Source of the DNA: Chryseobacterium fluminis
GTDB lineage: Bacteria > Bacteroidota > Bacteroidia > Flavobacteriales > Weeksellaceae
DNA: 64,000 nt
Direction: 5' to 3'
Assembly (NCBI RefSeq): GCF_026314945.1
Contig: NZ_CP111121.1
Span: 2,418,001-2,482,000, forward strand
In this document: one piece after another, positions 55,441-64,000 of the stretch
How positions within the stretch are numbered: the stretch's first letter is position 1
Layout of the letters: each line of letters begins with the position of its first letter
Position numbers and translations under genes: made by a program
Notes under the pieces: model-generated
Database searches by the model: none
Told to the model about the DNA's origin: nothing
Seen by the model: the letters and a program-made list of their open reading frames with translations, nothing else

Positions 55441-55779
55441 TTATCTTTCTTCCCTGTTTTTCATCTCTTCAATATTCAGGAAAAGTTTTCTTAAGGCTTC
55501 CTTCTGAAATCTGTTTTCCAGGACTTTATAAAACCCATACACAGCACCGATGGCAAATAACCAGCTTACGATATTAACCACAGAAAAACCGGTATAATTA
55601 ATTTCGTTATTGGCGTTGGTACTCTCCTGATAGATTCCGTAGCAGTAAAGAAATGCGATCTGGAATCCCAGGTAGATCCCAATAGCCAGCAGACCCAGCA
55701 GCCACTTTGTTTTCCCAAATCGTTCTGCAAGTTCTGTGTAGTGCCCGTAGGCACCAATCAGAATAAAGACTGACATCAT
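55441..55779 (-). CDS. Small membrane protein of unknown function (two segments)
   Basis: About 112 residues: MSVFILIGAYGHYTELAERFGKTKW, then hydrophobic LLGLLAIGIYLGFQIAFLYCYG and VVNIVSWLFAIGAVYGFYKVL, then a charged helix (LRKLFLNIEEMKNREER). A conserved unknown type in the lineage. It follows truA closely; a TTG at 55800 overlaps the truA stop and could be the start, but ATG 55779 is preferred. Function unknown. Confidence 0.65.
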   Translation of the reverse strand: MMSVFILIGAYGHYTELAERFGKTKWLLGLLAIGIYLGFQIAFLYCYGIYQESTNANNEINYTGFSVVNIVSWLFAIGAVYGFYKVLENRFQKEALRKLFLNIEEMKNREER

Positions 55780-55796
55780 TTTATTACTTGTTTTAT

Positions 55797-56531
55797 TCAA
55801 CTAAACTCATATCCTACGTCTACCAGGTACAAACCGTGTGCCGGTGCTGAAGTCCCCGCAGAATTACGGTGCTTATCTTCTATGACCGTCCGCAGATCTT
55901 CAGGCTGCAGTTTTCCCGCACCTATGTCTACCATCGTACCTACAATCGCCCTGACCATATTTCTTAAAAAGCGATTGGCTGAGACCGTGAATTTCAGTTC
56001 GCTGCCGTCTTGCTCCCACTCTGCCCTGTACATTTTACAGAGATTGGTTTTGTTATCGGTATGCAGCTTGGCAAAACTTGTAAAATCCTCGTATTCGAAT
56101 AAAATCTTACAGGCTTCGTTCATCCTGTTAACATCCAGTGATCTTCTCCAGTGCTGCCATGCCGACTTTTCCGTAAAAGGATTTTTTTCCAGCGAGATAT
56201 AATATTCATACGTTCTGAAAGTTGCATCAAAACGCGCATGAAAATCATCTTTCACCGGAAAAATTCTCTTAATGGAAATATCAGCAGGAAGGAAACTGTT
56301 CAGTCTGCGGCTAAAATCCTGATCCAGTATTTTTTCAGTATCAAAATGGGCAAACATTTTTTTCGCATGAACGCCGGTATCTGTTCTTCCGGCTCCTGTT
56401 GTTTTTATTTTCTCTCTTAAAATCGTGGAAAGTGCTCTTTCCAGTTCTTCCTGCACGGAAACAGCATTAGGCTGGATCTGATAGCCGAAATACTTTTTAC
56501 CGTTGTAGGAGAATTCAATAAAATACCTCAA
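55797..56531 (-). CDS. truA: tRNA pseudouridine(38-40) synthase
   Basis: 244 residues. Converts uridines 38-40 of the tRNA anticodon stem to pseudouridine. Catalytic Asp51 is in GRTDTGVHA; YFIEFSYNGKKYFGYQIQPN at the start and FLRNMVRAIVGTMVDIG near the end are family stretches. The start is TTG 56531 (reads MRYFIEFSYNG, as in relatives). An upstream in-frame TTG at 56552 lies inside the -7 promoter box and cannot be used. The gene downstream begins just inside or after its stop. Confidence 0.94.
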   Translation of the reverse strand: MRYFIEFSYNGKKYFGYQIQPNAVSVQEELERALSTILREKIKTTGAGRTDTGVHAKKMFAHFDTEKILDQDFSRRLNSFLPADISIKRIFPVKDDFHARFDATFRTYEYYISLEKNPFTEKSAWQHWRRSLDVNRMNEACKILFEYEDFTSFAKLHTDNKTNLCKMYRAEWEQDGSELKFTVSANRFLRNMVRAIVGTMVDIGAGKLQPEDLRTVIEDKHRNSAGTSAPAHGLYLVDVGYEFS

Positions 56532-56549
56532 TATAATAAAATAACGCTG

Positions 56550-56557
56550 CAAAAGTA
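56550..56557 (-). promoter_or_regulatory. -7 promoter box for truA
   Basis: Minus-strand TACTTTTG, 18 bases before TTG 56531. It decides the start codon of truA. Confidence 0.55.
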
Positions 56558-56645
56558 CTTTAATTTAATGATAATCAGCAATTGAATTTTTAAATAAATG
56601 TTGAAAACCCGCTACTTTATTGGGTGAAATCCATACGAAATTTCC

Positions 56646-56653
56646 TATTTTTG
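56646..56653 (+). promoter_or_regulatory. -7 promoter box for lpxK, almost on the start codon
   Basis: TATTTTTG ends 7 bases before the ATG at 56661, so the message should have almost no leader. Confidence 0.55.
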
Positions 56654-56660
56654 CAAATGT

Positions 56661-57686
56661 ATGAAAAGATGGTACCTCTATCCTTTTTCCCTCGGGTATC
56701 ATATGGTGACGGGTATCCGAAACACAATGTATGATCTGGGAATTTTTAAATCAACGAAATTCAAAACTCCGATAATCTGTGTCGGCAATCTATCTGTGGG
56801 CGGAAGCGGAAAATCGCCAATGGTCATGTACCTGGCTCAGTATCTGTCTAAATACTACAGAACGGGCGTTCTCTCACGCGGCTATGGAAGACTCACAAAA
56901 GGATATGCCGTGACCAATTATGAAAGTAATTATAAGGTGGTGGGTGATGAAGCCATGCAGCTGTTTGAACGTTTCAAAAACCGCTTTGTCATTGCCGTTT
57001 CTGAAGACAGGGTTCCGGGGGCCAAAAAAGTAATTGAGGATATGGACCTGGATGTGCTGGTATTGGATGACGCGATGCAACACCGGGCTATAAATCCCGG
57101 ATTCAATATTCTGATGACAGACTTTAACGATCCTTATTTTAAAGATCACCTTCTTCCGGGAGGAGATCTTAGGGAATCAAGAGCCGGATCGAAAAGAGCT
57201 GATATCATCATGGTCAGCAAATGTCCTGATGAACTGACGGAGGAGACCAAACAATATTATATTTCGAGAATCAGACCGGACCGGACTCAGAAAGTATTCT
57301 TTTCATCCATCGGATATGACGAAAATGTATACGGAAGAGAAAAAATGCTTCCGGATAACAATCTGAACTATTATGATATTCTCTTGATTACGGGAATCGC
57401 CAATCCTAAGCCTCTACTCACCCATCTGGCCAGGTTCTCCCAAAGAGTAACACATCTGAAATTCAGGGATCACCATAATTTTACGGATGATGATATTAAA
57501 AAAATCATCGCCGAATATAAAAAACTGGGCGAATATAAATTAATCTTAACAACAGAAAAAGACTACGTCCGTCTTAAAACTTTTGACTATCTTAGGGATA
57601 TTGTTTACTACTGGCCTATTAATGTAATCATTGACAGAAAGGAAGAATTCAACCAAATTATCTTGGATTATGTTAGAAAAAATTAA
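56661..57686 (+). CDS. lpxK: Tetraacyldisaccharide 4'-kinase (lipid A synthesis)
   Basis: 341 residues. Phosphorylates the 4' position of the lipid A disaccharide at the inner membrane. The N-terminal membrane-associated helix (LYPFSLGYHMVTGIRNTMYDLG) is followed by the P-loop VGNLSVGGSGKSP (usually GGTGKTP; Ser replaces Thr at both sites, still functional in type). LVLDDAMQHRAINP is the catalytic DxDDxxQH equivalent, and ITGIANPKPLL lies late. It overlaps the next gene by 17 bases, so the two are coupled. Confidence 0.95.
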   Translation: MKRWYLYPFSLGYHMVTGIRNTMYDLGIFKSTKFKTPIICVGNLSVGGSGKSPMVMYLAQYLSKYYRTGVLSRGYGRLTKGYAVTNYESNYKVVGDEAMQLFERFKNRFVIAVSEDRVPGAKKVIEDMDLDVLVLDDAMQHRAINPGFNILMTDFNDPYFKDHLLPGGDLRESRAGSKRADIIMVSKCPDELTEETKQYYISRIRPDRTQKVFFSSIGYDENVYGREKMLPDNNLNYYDILLITGIANPKPLLTHLARFSQRVTHLKFRDHHNFTDDDIKKIIAEYKKLGEYKLILTTEKDYVRLKTFDYLRDIVYYWPINVIIDRKEEFNQIILDYVRKN

Positions 57687-58485
57687 GCAGACTGCAGATT
57701 TCATAAGAAACATCATTAAGGAAACGCCTGATTTTGCGATTGTCCTGGGATCGGGATTAGGAAAACTGCAGGATGAGGTCAAAGCCCTTCATACTTTAGA
57801 ATATTCTGAAATTCCACATTTCCCTCAGACTACAGTGGTGGGACATAGCGGAAGATTAATCTATGGAATTCTGGAAGGCAGAAAGGTCCTGATGATGAGT
57901 GGCCGTTTTCATTATTATGAAGGACATTCTATAGAAACCGTTATTTACCCGATCAGGTTTTTTCATTTATTAGGAATTAAAAATCTTATTTTATCCAATG
58001 CTTCGGGTGGCGTTAATCCCGATTACAAGGTTGCGGATATTGTCATCCTGAAAGATCATATCAATATGATGCCCGAACATCCGCTTCGTGGTAAAAACAT
58101 CGATTCTTTCGGTCCCCGTTTTGTTGATATGAGCGAGCCTTACAGCCGGAAAATGATTTCTGTTGCTGAGCAGGCGGCTTCGGAAAACAACATTAAATTT
58201 CAACAGGGCACCTATGTTGCTCTGCAGGGTCCTACTTTTGAAACCCCTGCAGAGTATGGAATGATCAAAGCCATTGGCGGGGATATGGTCGGCATGAGCA
58301 CAGTCCCTGAAGTTATTGTAGCTAAACATATGGGAATGGATACTTTTGCACTTTCTGTCATTACGGATCTGGGAGGTCCGGATATTGCCTTTTCCGTATC
58401 TCATGAAGAAGTTCTGAATGCGGCGAATAAGGCGATGCCGAACGTAATTACAATCGTGAAGGGTCTGGTAAAAAATTACCGGTAA
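57670..58485 (+). CDS. Purine nucleoside phosphorylase (type I, PNP/MTAP family)
   Basis: 271 residues. Splits inosine and guanosine with phosphate in purine salvage. DFAIVLGSGLGKL holds the phosphate-binding Ser, GRFHYYEGH is the His loop, LILSNASGGVNPDYKVADIVILKDHINMM is the family core, GTYVALQGPTFETPAEYGMIKAIGGDMVGMSTVPE is the purine site with Glu and the STVPE loop, and SVITDLGG the Asn/Asp site. Start ATG 57670 (MLEKIKQ) lies within the lpxK end; the longer frame upstream is only lpxK overlap. Confidence 0.94.
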   Translation: MLEKIKQTADFIRNIIKETPDFAIVLGSGLGKLQDEVKALHTLEYSEIPHFPQTTVVGHSGRLIYGILEGRKVLMMSGRFHYYEGHSIETVIYPIRFFHLLGIKNLILSNASGGVNPDYKVADIVILKDHINMMPEHPLRGKNIDSFGPRFVDMSEPYSRKMISVAEQAASENNIKFQQGTYVALQGPTFETPAEYGMIKAIGGDMVGMSTVPEVIVAKHMGMDTFALSVITDLGGPDIAFSVSHEEVLNAANKAMPNVITIVKGLVKNYR

Positions 58486-58727
58486 GCTTTGCAAATTTAC
58501 CTGAAGCCTTAGCAGTGAGTTAACGCTTTATTTTTTGCTGTTAAAATTTATCAATTATCTTTAACTATAAATCTCGGCAAAAGCATCACAGAGAGATATT
58601 ATGCTAAGTCAGGCCGTTGCCTGGTCTTGGCGAATTTGTAACCGAATTCTTGTAAGCAATAGACATCTTCAATCTCATCCATTTTTATTAATCCTTAAAA
58701 ATCAATCTGCAATTGCATATCATTGTT

Positions 58728-58735
58728 TAGATTTG
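58728..58735 (+). promoter_or_regulatory. -7 promoter box for the thioredoxin-like gene
   Basis: TAGATTTG (TAnnTTTG), 20 bases before the ATG. The preceding gap 58486-58727 shows no other feature. Confidence 0.5.
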
Positions 58736-58755
58736 CATAAAATGAAATTGAAAAT

Positions 58756-59271
58756 ATGAGAAAGTTATTCGTCTTATTATGGATAGGAATTTTCGGAATA
58801 AGCTATTCGCAAGAGGTTCCGGCAGTTCTTAAAACAGGTTTTTCCAAGGAGGCCTTAAACCAGAAACTGGAAGATGAAGAAGGAAAAAGCATCACGGTAC
58901 AGCAGATTCTGGATCAGCATAAAGGAAAAGTTCTGGTAATTGATTTTTGGGCCGGATGGTGCAGGGACTGTCTGAAAGCGCTTCCAAAAGCAAAAGAACT
59001 GGAGGAAAATAATAAAAATATTGATTTCATATTCCTTTCACTAGACCGTTCCAAAGAAGGTTTTAACAGAAGTCTGGAGAAATTTGAAATGAAAGACAAG
59101 GAAAACTATTGGTTTGCTTCGGGCTGGAAAAATGATTTTAATAATTATGTGGATCTTAACTGGATTCCAAGATATATGGTGATTGATCAGAAATCTGCGA
59201 TTGCAAAATACTACGCTATTACGCCGGAAGATCCGGAAATACAAACAACCATTGATCAACTTTTAAAGTAA
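58756..59271 (+). CDS. TlpA-like thioredoxin-fold protein, secreted
   Basis: 171 residues. Signal peptide MRKLFVLLWIGIFGISYSQ; then a thioredoxin fold with active site WCRDC (68-72; CxxC as Cys69/Cys72, in DFWAGWCRDCLKALP) and a cis-Pro in WIPRYMVID. FLSLDRSKEGFNRSLEKFEM is the TlpA-type insertion. It should be a periplasmic disulphide reductase. Single gene. Confidence 0.92.
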   Translation: MRKLFVLLWIGIFGISYSQEVPAVLKTGFSKEALNQKLEDEEGKSITVQQILDQHKGKVLVIDFWAGWCRDCLKALPKAKELEENNKNIDFIFLSLDRSKEGFNRSLEKFEMKDKENYWFASGWKNDFNNYVDLNWIPRYMVIDQKSAIAKYYAITPEDPEIQTTIDQLLK

Positions 59272-59330
59272 TTAATATTCTGCTAAAAGTTCAAACTTTA
59301 AATTATCAACAATAAAAATACAGGAATCCA

Positions 59331-59338
59331 TATCTTTG
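59331..59338 (+). promoter_or_regulatory. -7 promoter box for dinB, almost on the start codon
   Basis: TATCTTTG ends four bases before the ATG at 59343, implying a leaderless message. Confidence 0.55.
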
Positions 59339-59342
59339 CGGT

Positions 59343-60437
59343 ATGGATTCTTCTTTTCCCATCCGCAAAATAATTCATGTCGATATGGATGCATTTTATG
59401 CTTCCGTGGAGCAGTATGACAATCCTGTTTTAAGGGGAAAACCTATTGCTGTGGGTGGCGGACACCGGGGTGTTGTTGCTGCGGCGAGTTATGAGGCCAG
59501 AAAATTCGGTGTACGGTCGGCCATGCCCAGCAAAACCGCCAAAGAAAAGTGCCCCCATCTGATTTTTGTTTCACCCAGATTCCCCCGTTATAAAGAGATT
59601 TCGAGAAAAATCAGAGAAATTTTCTATGAATATACAGATCTGGTGGAACCGCTTTCCTTAGATGAAGCCTATCTGGATGTTACTGAAAACAAAAAGGGAA
59701 TAGAATCGGCCAATCAGATTGCTAAAGAGATCCGCCAGAAAATTTTTGAAGAAACGGGACTTACGGCGTCTGCCGGCATTTCGGTCAATAAGTTTCTGGC
59801 CAAGGTAGCCTCAGATATCAATAAGCCCAATGGTCAGAAGACGATTCATCCCGAAAAAATGGAAGGATTTCTCGAGGAATTGCCTGTCGAAAAATTTTAC
59901 GGTGTGGGTAAAGTCACGGCTAACAAAATGTTCAGTTTAGGGATCTATAAAGGAAAAGATCTAAAGAAGCGGTCTATTGAGGATCTTACCAGAATGTTCG
60001 GGAAATCGGGCGCGTACTATTATAATGTGGTTCGGGGAATTCATACTTCAGAGGTAAAACCTCATCGTATCCAGAAAAGTGTTGCGGTAGAAAGAACCTT
60101 CCTGGAAGATCTTTTTGACGAACAGCAAATCAATGAAAAACTGGAAAATTTAAGTGAAGAGCTTCACAACCGTTTACAGAAAAACAATATTTCAGGCCGA
60201 ACCTTAACTCTGAAAATCAAATACAAAGATTTTTCTTTATTTACCAGAAGTATGACCAAGGAAGAATATTTTTCATCTCCAGATCAGTATTTTAAAATGG
60301 GAAAAAAGCTTTGGGAACTCCGCCCGTTCGATAAAGCGGTACGATTATTGGGATTGTCTCTGTCTCACCTCAATACTGAAGAAAAAAAACAGATTTCTGT
60401 TCAGTTGAAAATCCGGTTTGAGGAATTTGAAGATTAA
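59343..60437 (+). CDS. dinB: DNA polymerase IV (Y family)
   Basis: 364 residues. Error-prone translesion polymerase. N-terminal palm/fingers with HVDMDAFYASVEQ (first catalytic Asp), AASYEARKFGVRSAMPSKTA, PLSLDEAYLDVTENK (second catalytic DE), and SAGISVNKFLAKVASDINKPNG; then thumb HhH (GVGKVTANKMFSLGI) and little-finger domain (KSVAVERTFLEDLFD...). Complete. It ends with IRFEEFED, which lacks an obvious beta-clamp QLxLF motif. The amylase gene starts 37 bases later. Confidence 0.96.
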   Translation: MDSSFPIRKIIHVDMDAFYASVEQYDNPVLRGKPIAVGGGHRGVVAAASYEARKFGVRSAMPSKTAKEKCPHLIFVSPRFPRYKEISRKIREIFYEYTDLVEPLSLDEAYLDVTENKKGIESANQIAKEIRQKIFEETGLTASAGISVNKFLAKVASDINKPNGQKTIHPEKMEGFLEELPVEKFYGVGKVTANKMFSLGIYKGKDLKKRSIEDLTRMFGKSGAYYYNVVRGIHTSEVKPHRIQKSVAVERTFLEDLFDEQQINEKLENLSEELHNRLQKNNISGRTLTLKIKYKDFSLFTRSMTKEEYFSSPDQYFKMGKKLWELRPFDKAVRLLGLSLSHLNTEEKKQISVQLKIRFEEFED

Positions 60438-60474
60438 TTCATTATATTGTATACACCAAATTTTACTTTTTACT

Positions 60475-61947
60475 ATGAACCAGACAATGATTCAATTTTT
60501 CCATTGGTATTCCGAAGGCCAGGGAAAACTGTGGAAACACTCAGCGGAACAGGCAGACTATTTATCCGAACTCGGCATTACATCGGTTTGGTTTCCACCC
60601 GCCTACAAAGGAACAGACGGCGAAAACTCTATCGGCTACGATGCATACGATTTATTTGATCTCGGAGAATTCGACCAGAAAGGAAGCATTTCTACAAAAT
60701 ACGGAACGAAGGAGGATTATATAAATGCCATTAAAACTTTAAAAGAAAAAAACATCCAGATTATTGTTGATATTGTTTTGGGTCACAAAGCCGGAGGTGA
60801 CGAACTGGAGACTTTTAAAGCGGTAAAAGTTGACGAAGAAAACAGAGAAAAAATAATTTCCAATGAGATAGAAATACAATCGTATACCAAATTTACATTT
60901 CCCGGACGGGGAAAGAAATATTCAGATTTTGAATGGAATTTTACCTGCTTCAGTGGTGTTGATTACGCTGAAGGAAAGGATTCTCATATTTATAAAATTA
61001 AAAATGAGTATGGAACCGAGTGGGAAGAAATGATCGATGATGAGAAGGGAAATTATGATTATCTCATGTTCAACGATGTGGAACACAGAAATCCTTTCGT
61101 ACGGGAAGAGCTGAATAACTGGGCAAAATGGTATTTCGAACAGACCGATTTTGACGGTGTAAGACTGGATGCTTTAAAGCATATTTCATTTGATTTTTAT
61201 AAGGAATGGCTCACTTTACTGCGTTCCAACTCCGGAAAGAATATTTTCGCTGTCGGAGAATACTGGGCACCGGGGCAATTAAATTTACTGCAGAAATATA
61301 TTGAAGCAACTGAAGGCTGCATGAGTCTTTTCGACAGTTCGCTTCACAACAATTTTCATACGGCTTCCCATGAAGGAGATTCTTACGATTTACGAAGAAT
61401 TTTTGATGAAACACTTACTCAGTCAGATCCGCTGCATTCGGTAAGCCTGGTCGACAATCACGATACACAGCCTCTACAGGATCTGGAAGCTCCGGTTGAA
61501 GAGTGGTTTAAACCATTGGCTTATGCCTTGATTCTGCTAAGAGAAAATGGCTATCCCTGTGTATTTTATCCAGATCTGTACGGTGCTCATTATGTAGATA
61601 AAGACAGAGAGGGCAATGACCAGGAAATATTCTTAAATAAAGTAGACGGAATCGAAGAACTTCTCCAAGCGAGGAAAAATCACGCTTACGGCGAACAGAA
61701 AGATTATTTTGAAGATGCCAACTGTATTGGCTGGACCCGTTCAGGAGACGATAACCACTCTGGTTGTGCTGTGGTGCTGAGTAATAAAGATGCTTATGAA
61801 AAGCCAATGGAAATGGGTGAACACTATATTGGGAAAACCTTTTATGACTTATTGAAAAGATCTGAAGAAAAAGTAACGATCGATGACAACGGCTGGGGAA
61901 ATTTCCCCGCTCCGGCAGGTAACGTAAGCGTTTGGGTCGCTGAATAA
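60475..61947 (+). CDS. Cytoplasmic alpha-amylase (GH13)
   Basis: 490 residues with no signal peptide. A TIM barrel with GH13 regions: IIVDIVLGHKAGG (region I), FDGVRLDALKH with nucleophile Asp232, FAVGEYWAP with acid Glu262, and SLVDNHDTQP with Asp330. A small beta C-terminal domain ends FPAPAGNVSVWVAE. It matches the AmyA-like bacterial cytoplasmic group, which degrades internal maltodextrin or glycogen. ATG 60475 (MNQTMIQFFHWY) is the conserved start; a longer frame overlaps dinB and is not protein-like. Confidence 0.94.
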   Translation: MNQTMIQFFHWYSEGQGKLWKHSAEQADYLSELGITSVWFPPAYKGTDGENSIGYDAYDLFDLGEFDQKGSISTKYGTKEDYINAIKTLKEKNIQIIVDIVLGHKAGGDELETFKAVKVDEENREKIISNEIEIQSYTKFTFPGRGKKYSDFEWNFTCFSGVDYAEGKDSHIYKIKNEYGTEWEEMIDDEKGNYDYLMFNDVEHRNPFVREELNNWAKWYFEQTDFDGVRLDALKHISFDFYKEWLTLLRSNSGKNIFAVGEYWAPGQLNLLQKYIEATEGCMSLFDSSLHNNFHTASHEGDSYDLRRIFDETLTQSDPLHSVSLVDNHDTQPLQDLEAPVEEWFKPLAYALILLRENGYPCVFYPDLYGAHYVDKDREGNDQEIFLNKVDGIEELLQARKNHAYGEQKDYFEDANCIGWTRSGDDNHSGCAVVLSNKDAYEKPMEMGEHYIGKTFYDLLKRSEEKVTIDDNGWGNFPAPAGNVSVWVAE

Positions 61948-61963
61948 TATTATAATAAATAAC

Positions 61964-61998
61964 AGTTTGTCAGTCTCTACCGGACTGACAAACTATTT
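61964..61998 (+). terminator. Terminator after the amylase
   Basis: A perfect 12-bp stem AGTTTGTCAGTC / GACTGACAAACT with a 7-nt loop and TTTT. Confidence 0.9.
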
Positions 61999-62019
61999 TG
62001 ATCTCTATATTTCCTCAAA

Positions 62020-63348
62020 TCAGATTTTTTGAAGTTCCAGAATTTCCGGTTTTTCTGAATCGTCTGCTATTTTGCCGCTTCTGGCAAATTCCGCCCAGAC
62101 TGCTCTCAGTTTTTTCCCGTTTTCCTGAATATATTCCCACAGGACGTTTTTCAGTAATCCTGAAGACTTCCAGGCTTCCTCATTTTCAAAAATCAGGGGC
62201 AGATCCAGACAGTGGGAAGCTCCGGTGTAGTTGTTCTTTAAGCTGGAAGATATTCTGTAGTGATAGATATTTCCACCACCATCTTTATAATTCCGGGCAA
62301 AAATCTGTGCGGGTTTTTCGTAAATAAACGCGGTTGTTTTACGGACGATCTTATTGAGTATTTTTTCATGCAGATACGTGTACAGACCTCTTTCCGCTGT
62401 TTTAACATAGAATGCCGTTTCGTCGTAATTGGAACCGATTAATACATCATATTTTTTTGCATTTTTCTTCCATTTATCCAGGCTTTCTTCCTCCCTGCAC
62501 AACGGTGGATATCCGTACTGGGTACAAAAAGGCATGGATGCCTTCAATCCGAATTTCAACGCAGAAGGCAGAAACGGCTGATAAGCTTCCACCATTTTCA
62601 GTACATCAGATTCACCGTTTAAAAATTGGGTCTTATTAAAAAATCCTGAAGACATTCTTTGCCTTTTCAGGCGAAAACCCAAAGGAGCACTCTGGATGAT
62701 CACCCTATGAAAAAGATCTTCAACCCCTTCAGAGATCATTAAATGAGCAATGGCATCACCTCCCGAAGATTGTCCGAAAAGAGTTATATTCCCGGGATCA
62801 CCGCCAAAATCGGCAATGTATTTCCTGATCCACTGGAGAGCCGCGATCATATCAAATAATCCAAGATTGGCCGGCCTGTGATCATTTCCGCCTAAAAAAC
62901 CGAAAAGTCCCAGCCGATAAGAAACTGCCACGACAATGATATTTTGTTCTTTTACCCAAACCGAAGGATCGGATGTAGGAAGGTCACCACAACCTACTTC
63001 ATATGATCCTCCATGAATCCAGATAACAACAGGTAGCTTTTCACCTTCATCAAAAACTTCGGGGCGCGTAATCGTCAGAAATTGCGAAGATTCATCAGGC
63101 TGAAAATTTTCAATATCAGTTTTTCCGATTAATCTTTCCAGCAGAGGACTGATATGTTGGGGACAAACCGGAGTTTTAACGGCGATCCCGTATGATTCTG
63201 CAGTATCTAATAAGACCGGTAATTTATATCTTTCGGATCGGGCATAGCGAATGCTTTTAGCTTTGATCACTCCATTATCTTTTAAAGCTAAAATTTTTCC
63301 GAACCGGGTATCAAAAGTATGGGTTCCTATAGTCTGCTGTGCGGTCAT
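62020..63348 (-). CDS. Type B carboxylesterase
   Basis: 442 residues, no clear signal peptide. The nucleophile motif is FGQSSGGDA (usual GESAGG), in GNITLFGQSSGGDAIAHL, and the oxyanion region is VVIWIHGGSYEVGCG. The acid is in GSNYDETAFYV, and the His in GASHCLDLPLIF. These define the carboxylesterase/lipase type B family; substrate unknown. It is shorter than many members. Its stop is 22 bases after the amylase terminator, so the two genes converge. Confidence 0.92.
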   Translation of the reverse strand: MTAQQTIGTHTFDTRFGKILALKDNGVIKAKSIRYARSERYKLPVLLDTAESYGIAVKTPVCPQHISPLLERLIGKTDIENFQPDESSQFLTITRPEVFDEGEKLPVVIWIHGGSYEVGCGDLPTSDPSVWVKEQNIIVVAVSYRLGLFGFLGGNDHRPANLGLFDMIAALQWIRKYIADFGGDPGNITLFGQSSGGDAIAHLMISEGVEDLFHRVIIQSAPLGFRLKRQRMSSGFFNKTQFLNGESDVLKMVEAYQPFLPSALKFGLKASMPFCTQYGYPPLCREEESLDKWKKNAKKYDVLIGSNYDETAFYVKTAERGLYTYLHEKILNKIVRKTTAFIYEKPAQIFARNYKDGGGNIYHYRISSSLKNNYTGASHCLDLPLIFENEEAWKSSGLLKNVLWEYIQENGKKLRAVWAEFARSGKIADDSEKPEILELQKI

Positions 63349-63482
63349 TCAAACAAAATTATTTTTCATCTTAAATGTATGAATTTTTTGTTCTGATCAA
63401 CACAATTGTCCTGGAGATTAACATCTCTTTATTTTAAACCGTTCATTAAGGAGCTGGCTTTCCGGTTTTATTATTTTACTGA

Positions 63483-64000
63483 TTAGTTCAAGGCTTTATA
63501 TTCAGTCGGGGACACTCCGACTTTACTTTTGAACAGTCTGGTAAAGTGTTGTGGATATTTAAATCCCAGATCATAGGATATTTCACTGATTGATTTTTTA
63601 GTATCATCAAAAATCTGCTCTTTGGCGATCTCTATTAATTTGTTGTGGATAAATTCCTGTGCGGAGATCCCCATTTCCTTTTTAATGATATCACCGAAAT
63701 AATTAGCGGAAAGATGAAGCTGTTCTGCAAAATAATTCACCATCGGGAAACCCATGTTTTTAGGCTTATCAGATTTCAGATACTCATTCAAAAGATTTTC
63801 AAATTTCCCGATAACGCCCTGATTGACATGATCTCTCGTAATAAACTGGCGGTCGTAAAAGCGCATGCAGTAATTTAAAAACAATTCAATATTATTAACA
63901 ATTAATGATTTACTGTGTTTATCGATCGCTTGGGAGAGTTCATGTTTTATATTTTTAAAACATTCAAGAATAATTTCCCTTTCTTTTTCCGAAAGATGCA
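63483..64000 (-). CDS. AraC-family transcriptional regulator (5' end outside window)
   Basis: The frame is open from the right window edge to the stop at 63483, so the N terminus is missing. The last 100 residues are an AraC/XylS double HTH: FAEQLHLSANYFGDIIKKEMGISAQEFIHNKLI and SISEISYDLGFKYPQHFTRLFKSKVGVSPTEYKAL. The part in view before it is a helical linker (HELSQAIDKHSKSLIVNNIELF). It may control the adjacent esterase, which is on the same strand, but the gap of 134 bases and lack of a known site leave this open. Confidence 0.9.
   Translation of the reverse strand, partial: HLSEKEREIILECFKNIKHELSQAIDKHSKSLIVNNIELFLNYCMRFYDRQFITRDHVNQGVIGKFENLLNEYLKSDKPKNMGFPMVNYFAEQLHLSANYFGDIIKKEMGISAQEFIHNKLIEIAKEQIFDDTKKSISEISYDLGFKYPQHFTRLFKSKVGVSPTEYKALN

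Noticed and set aside
57991..58494. 167-codon minus-strand frame opposite the purine nucleoside phosphorylase
   Set aside because: Antisense shadow; the plus-strand gene is a complete enzyme.

Overview
The window looks like chromosome from a Flavobacteriia member of the Chryseobacterium/Weeksellaceae type. This rests on tandem susC/susD pairs, proteins with C-terminal type IX secretion (T9SS) sorting domains, a TamL-like outer-membrane protein, and many TAnnTTTG (Bacteroidota -7) promoter boxes in place of Shine-Dalgarno sites. Protein style and the roughly 35-40% GC look also point there. The genus is an inference; no rRNA or tRNA gene was seen.

Layout. 1-4.3 kb: 3' part of a tamL-like gene, a YihY/BrkB membrane protein, argS. 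4.4-13.9 kb: two tandem susD-susC operons on the minus strand; the susC nearest argS is broken by one extra base in an A-run. 14-23.4 kb: housekeeping genes (rnhB, yidC, pyrG, radA) interrupted by accessory insertions: a secreted alpha/beta hydrolase between pyrG and yidC, and an AT-rich pair of unknown genes beside pyrG. 23.4-33.9 kb: a secreted T9SS metalloprotease behind a perfect 17-bp inverted repeat, acpH, a tandem family of trimeric-fibre-like surface proteins with one decayed copy, a DUF6702 protein and a frameshifted T9SS subtilase. 34-42.4 kb: HupE/UreJ protein, M1 aminopeptidase, a LytS/LytR-type two-component system divergent from a DUF2490-CitMHS transporter operon, and an SLC1-type symporter with altered cation-site residues. 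42.5-46.3 kb: groES-groEL followed by two accessory genes, each ending in a copy of the groEL terminator, and a relic of the groEL 3' end. 46.3-49 kb: an accessory island with a retron-type reverse transcriptase, an overlapping XRE gene, a small helical protein and an upstream structured segment bracketed by an 11-bp inverted repeat; then a second XRE gene with an 18-bp palindrome and a rod-like structured RNA (6S-like candidate). 49-64 kb: unknown proteins, a DUF3575-like barrel, MHS transporter, ABC exporter, truA, lpxK, purine nucleoside phosphorylase, TlpA-like thioredoxin, dinB, cytoplasmic alpha-amylase, carboxylesterase and a truncated AraC regulator.

The strongest candidate for a less-described system is the retron-like locus at 46.3-48.2 kb. 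A second recurring theme is accessory genes lying between duplicated copies of a host terminator (groEL region, pyrG-yidC gap, the two susCD operons, the acpH 3' end). This suggests that gene gain here proceeds by tandem duplication or recombination at gene ends. Two large genes (susC and the subtilase) carry single-base frameshifts that are either real lesions or assembly errors.
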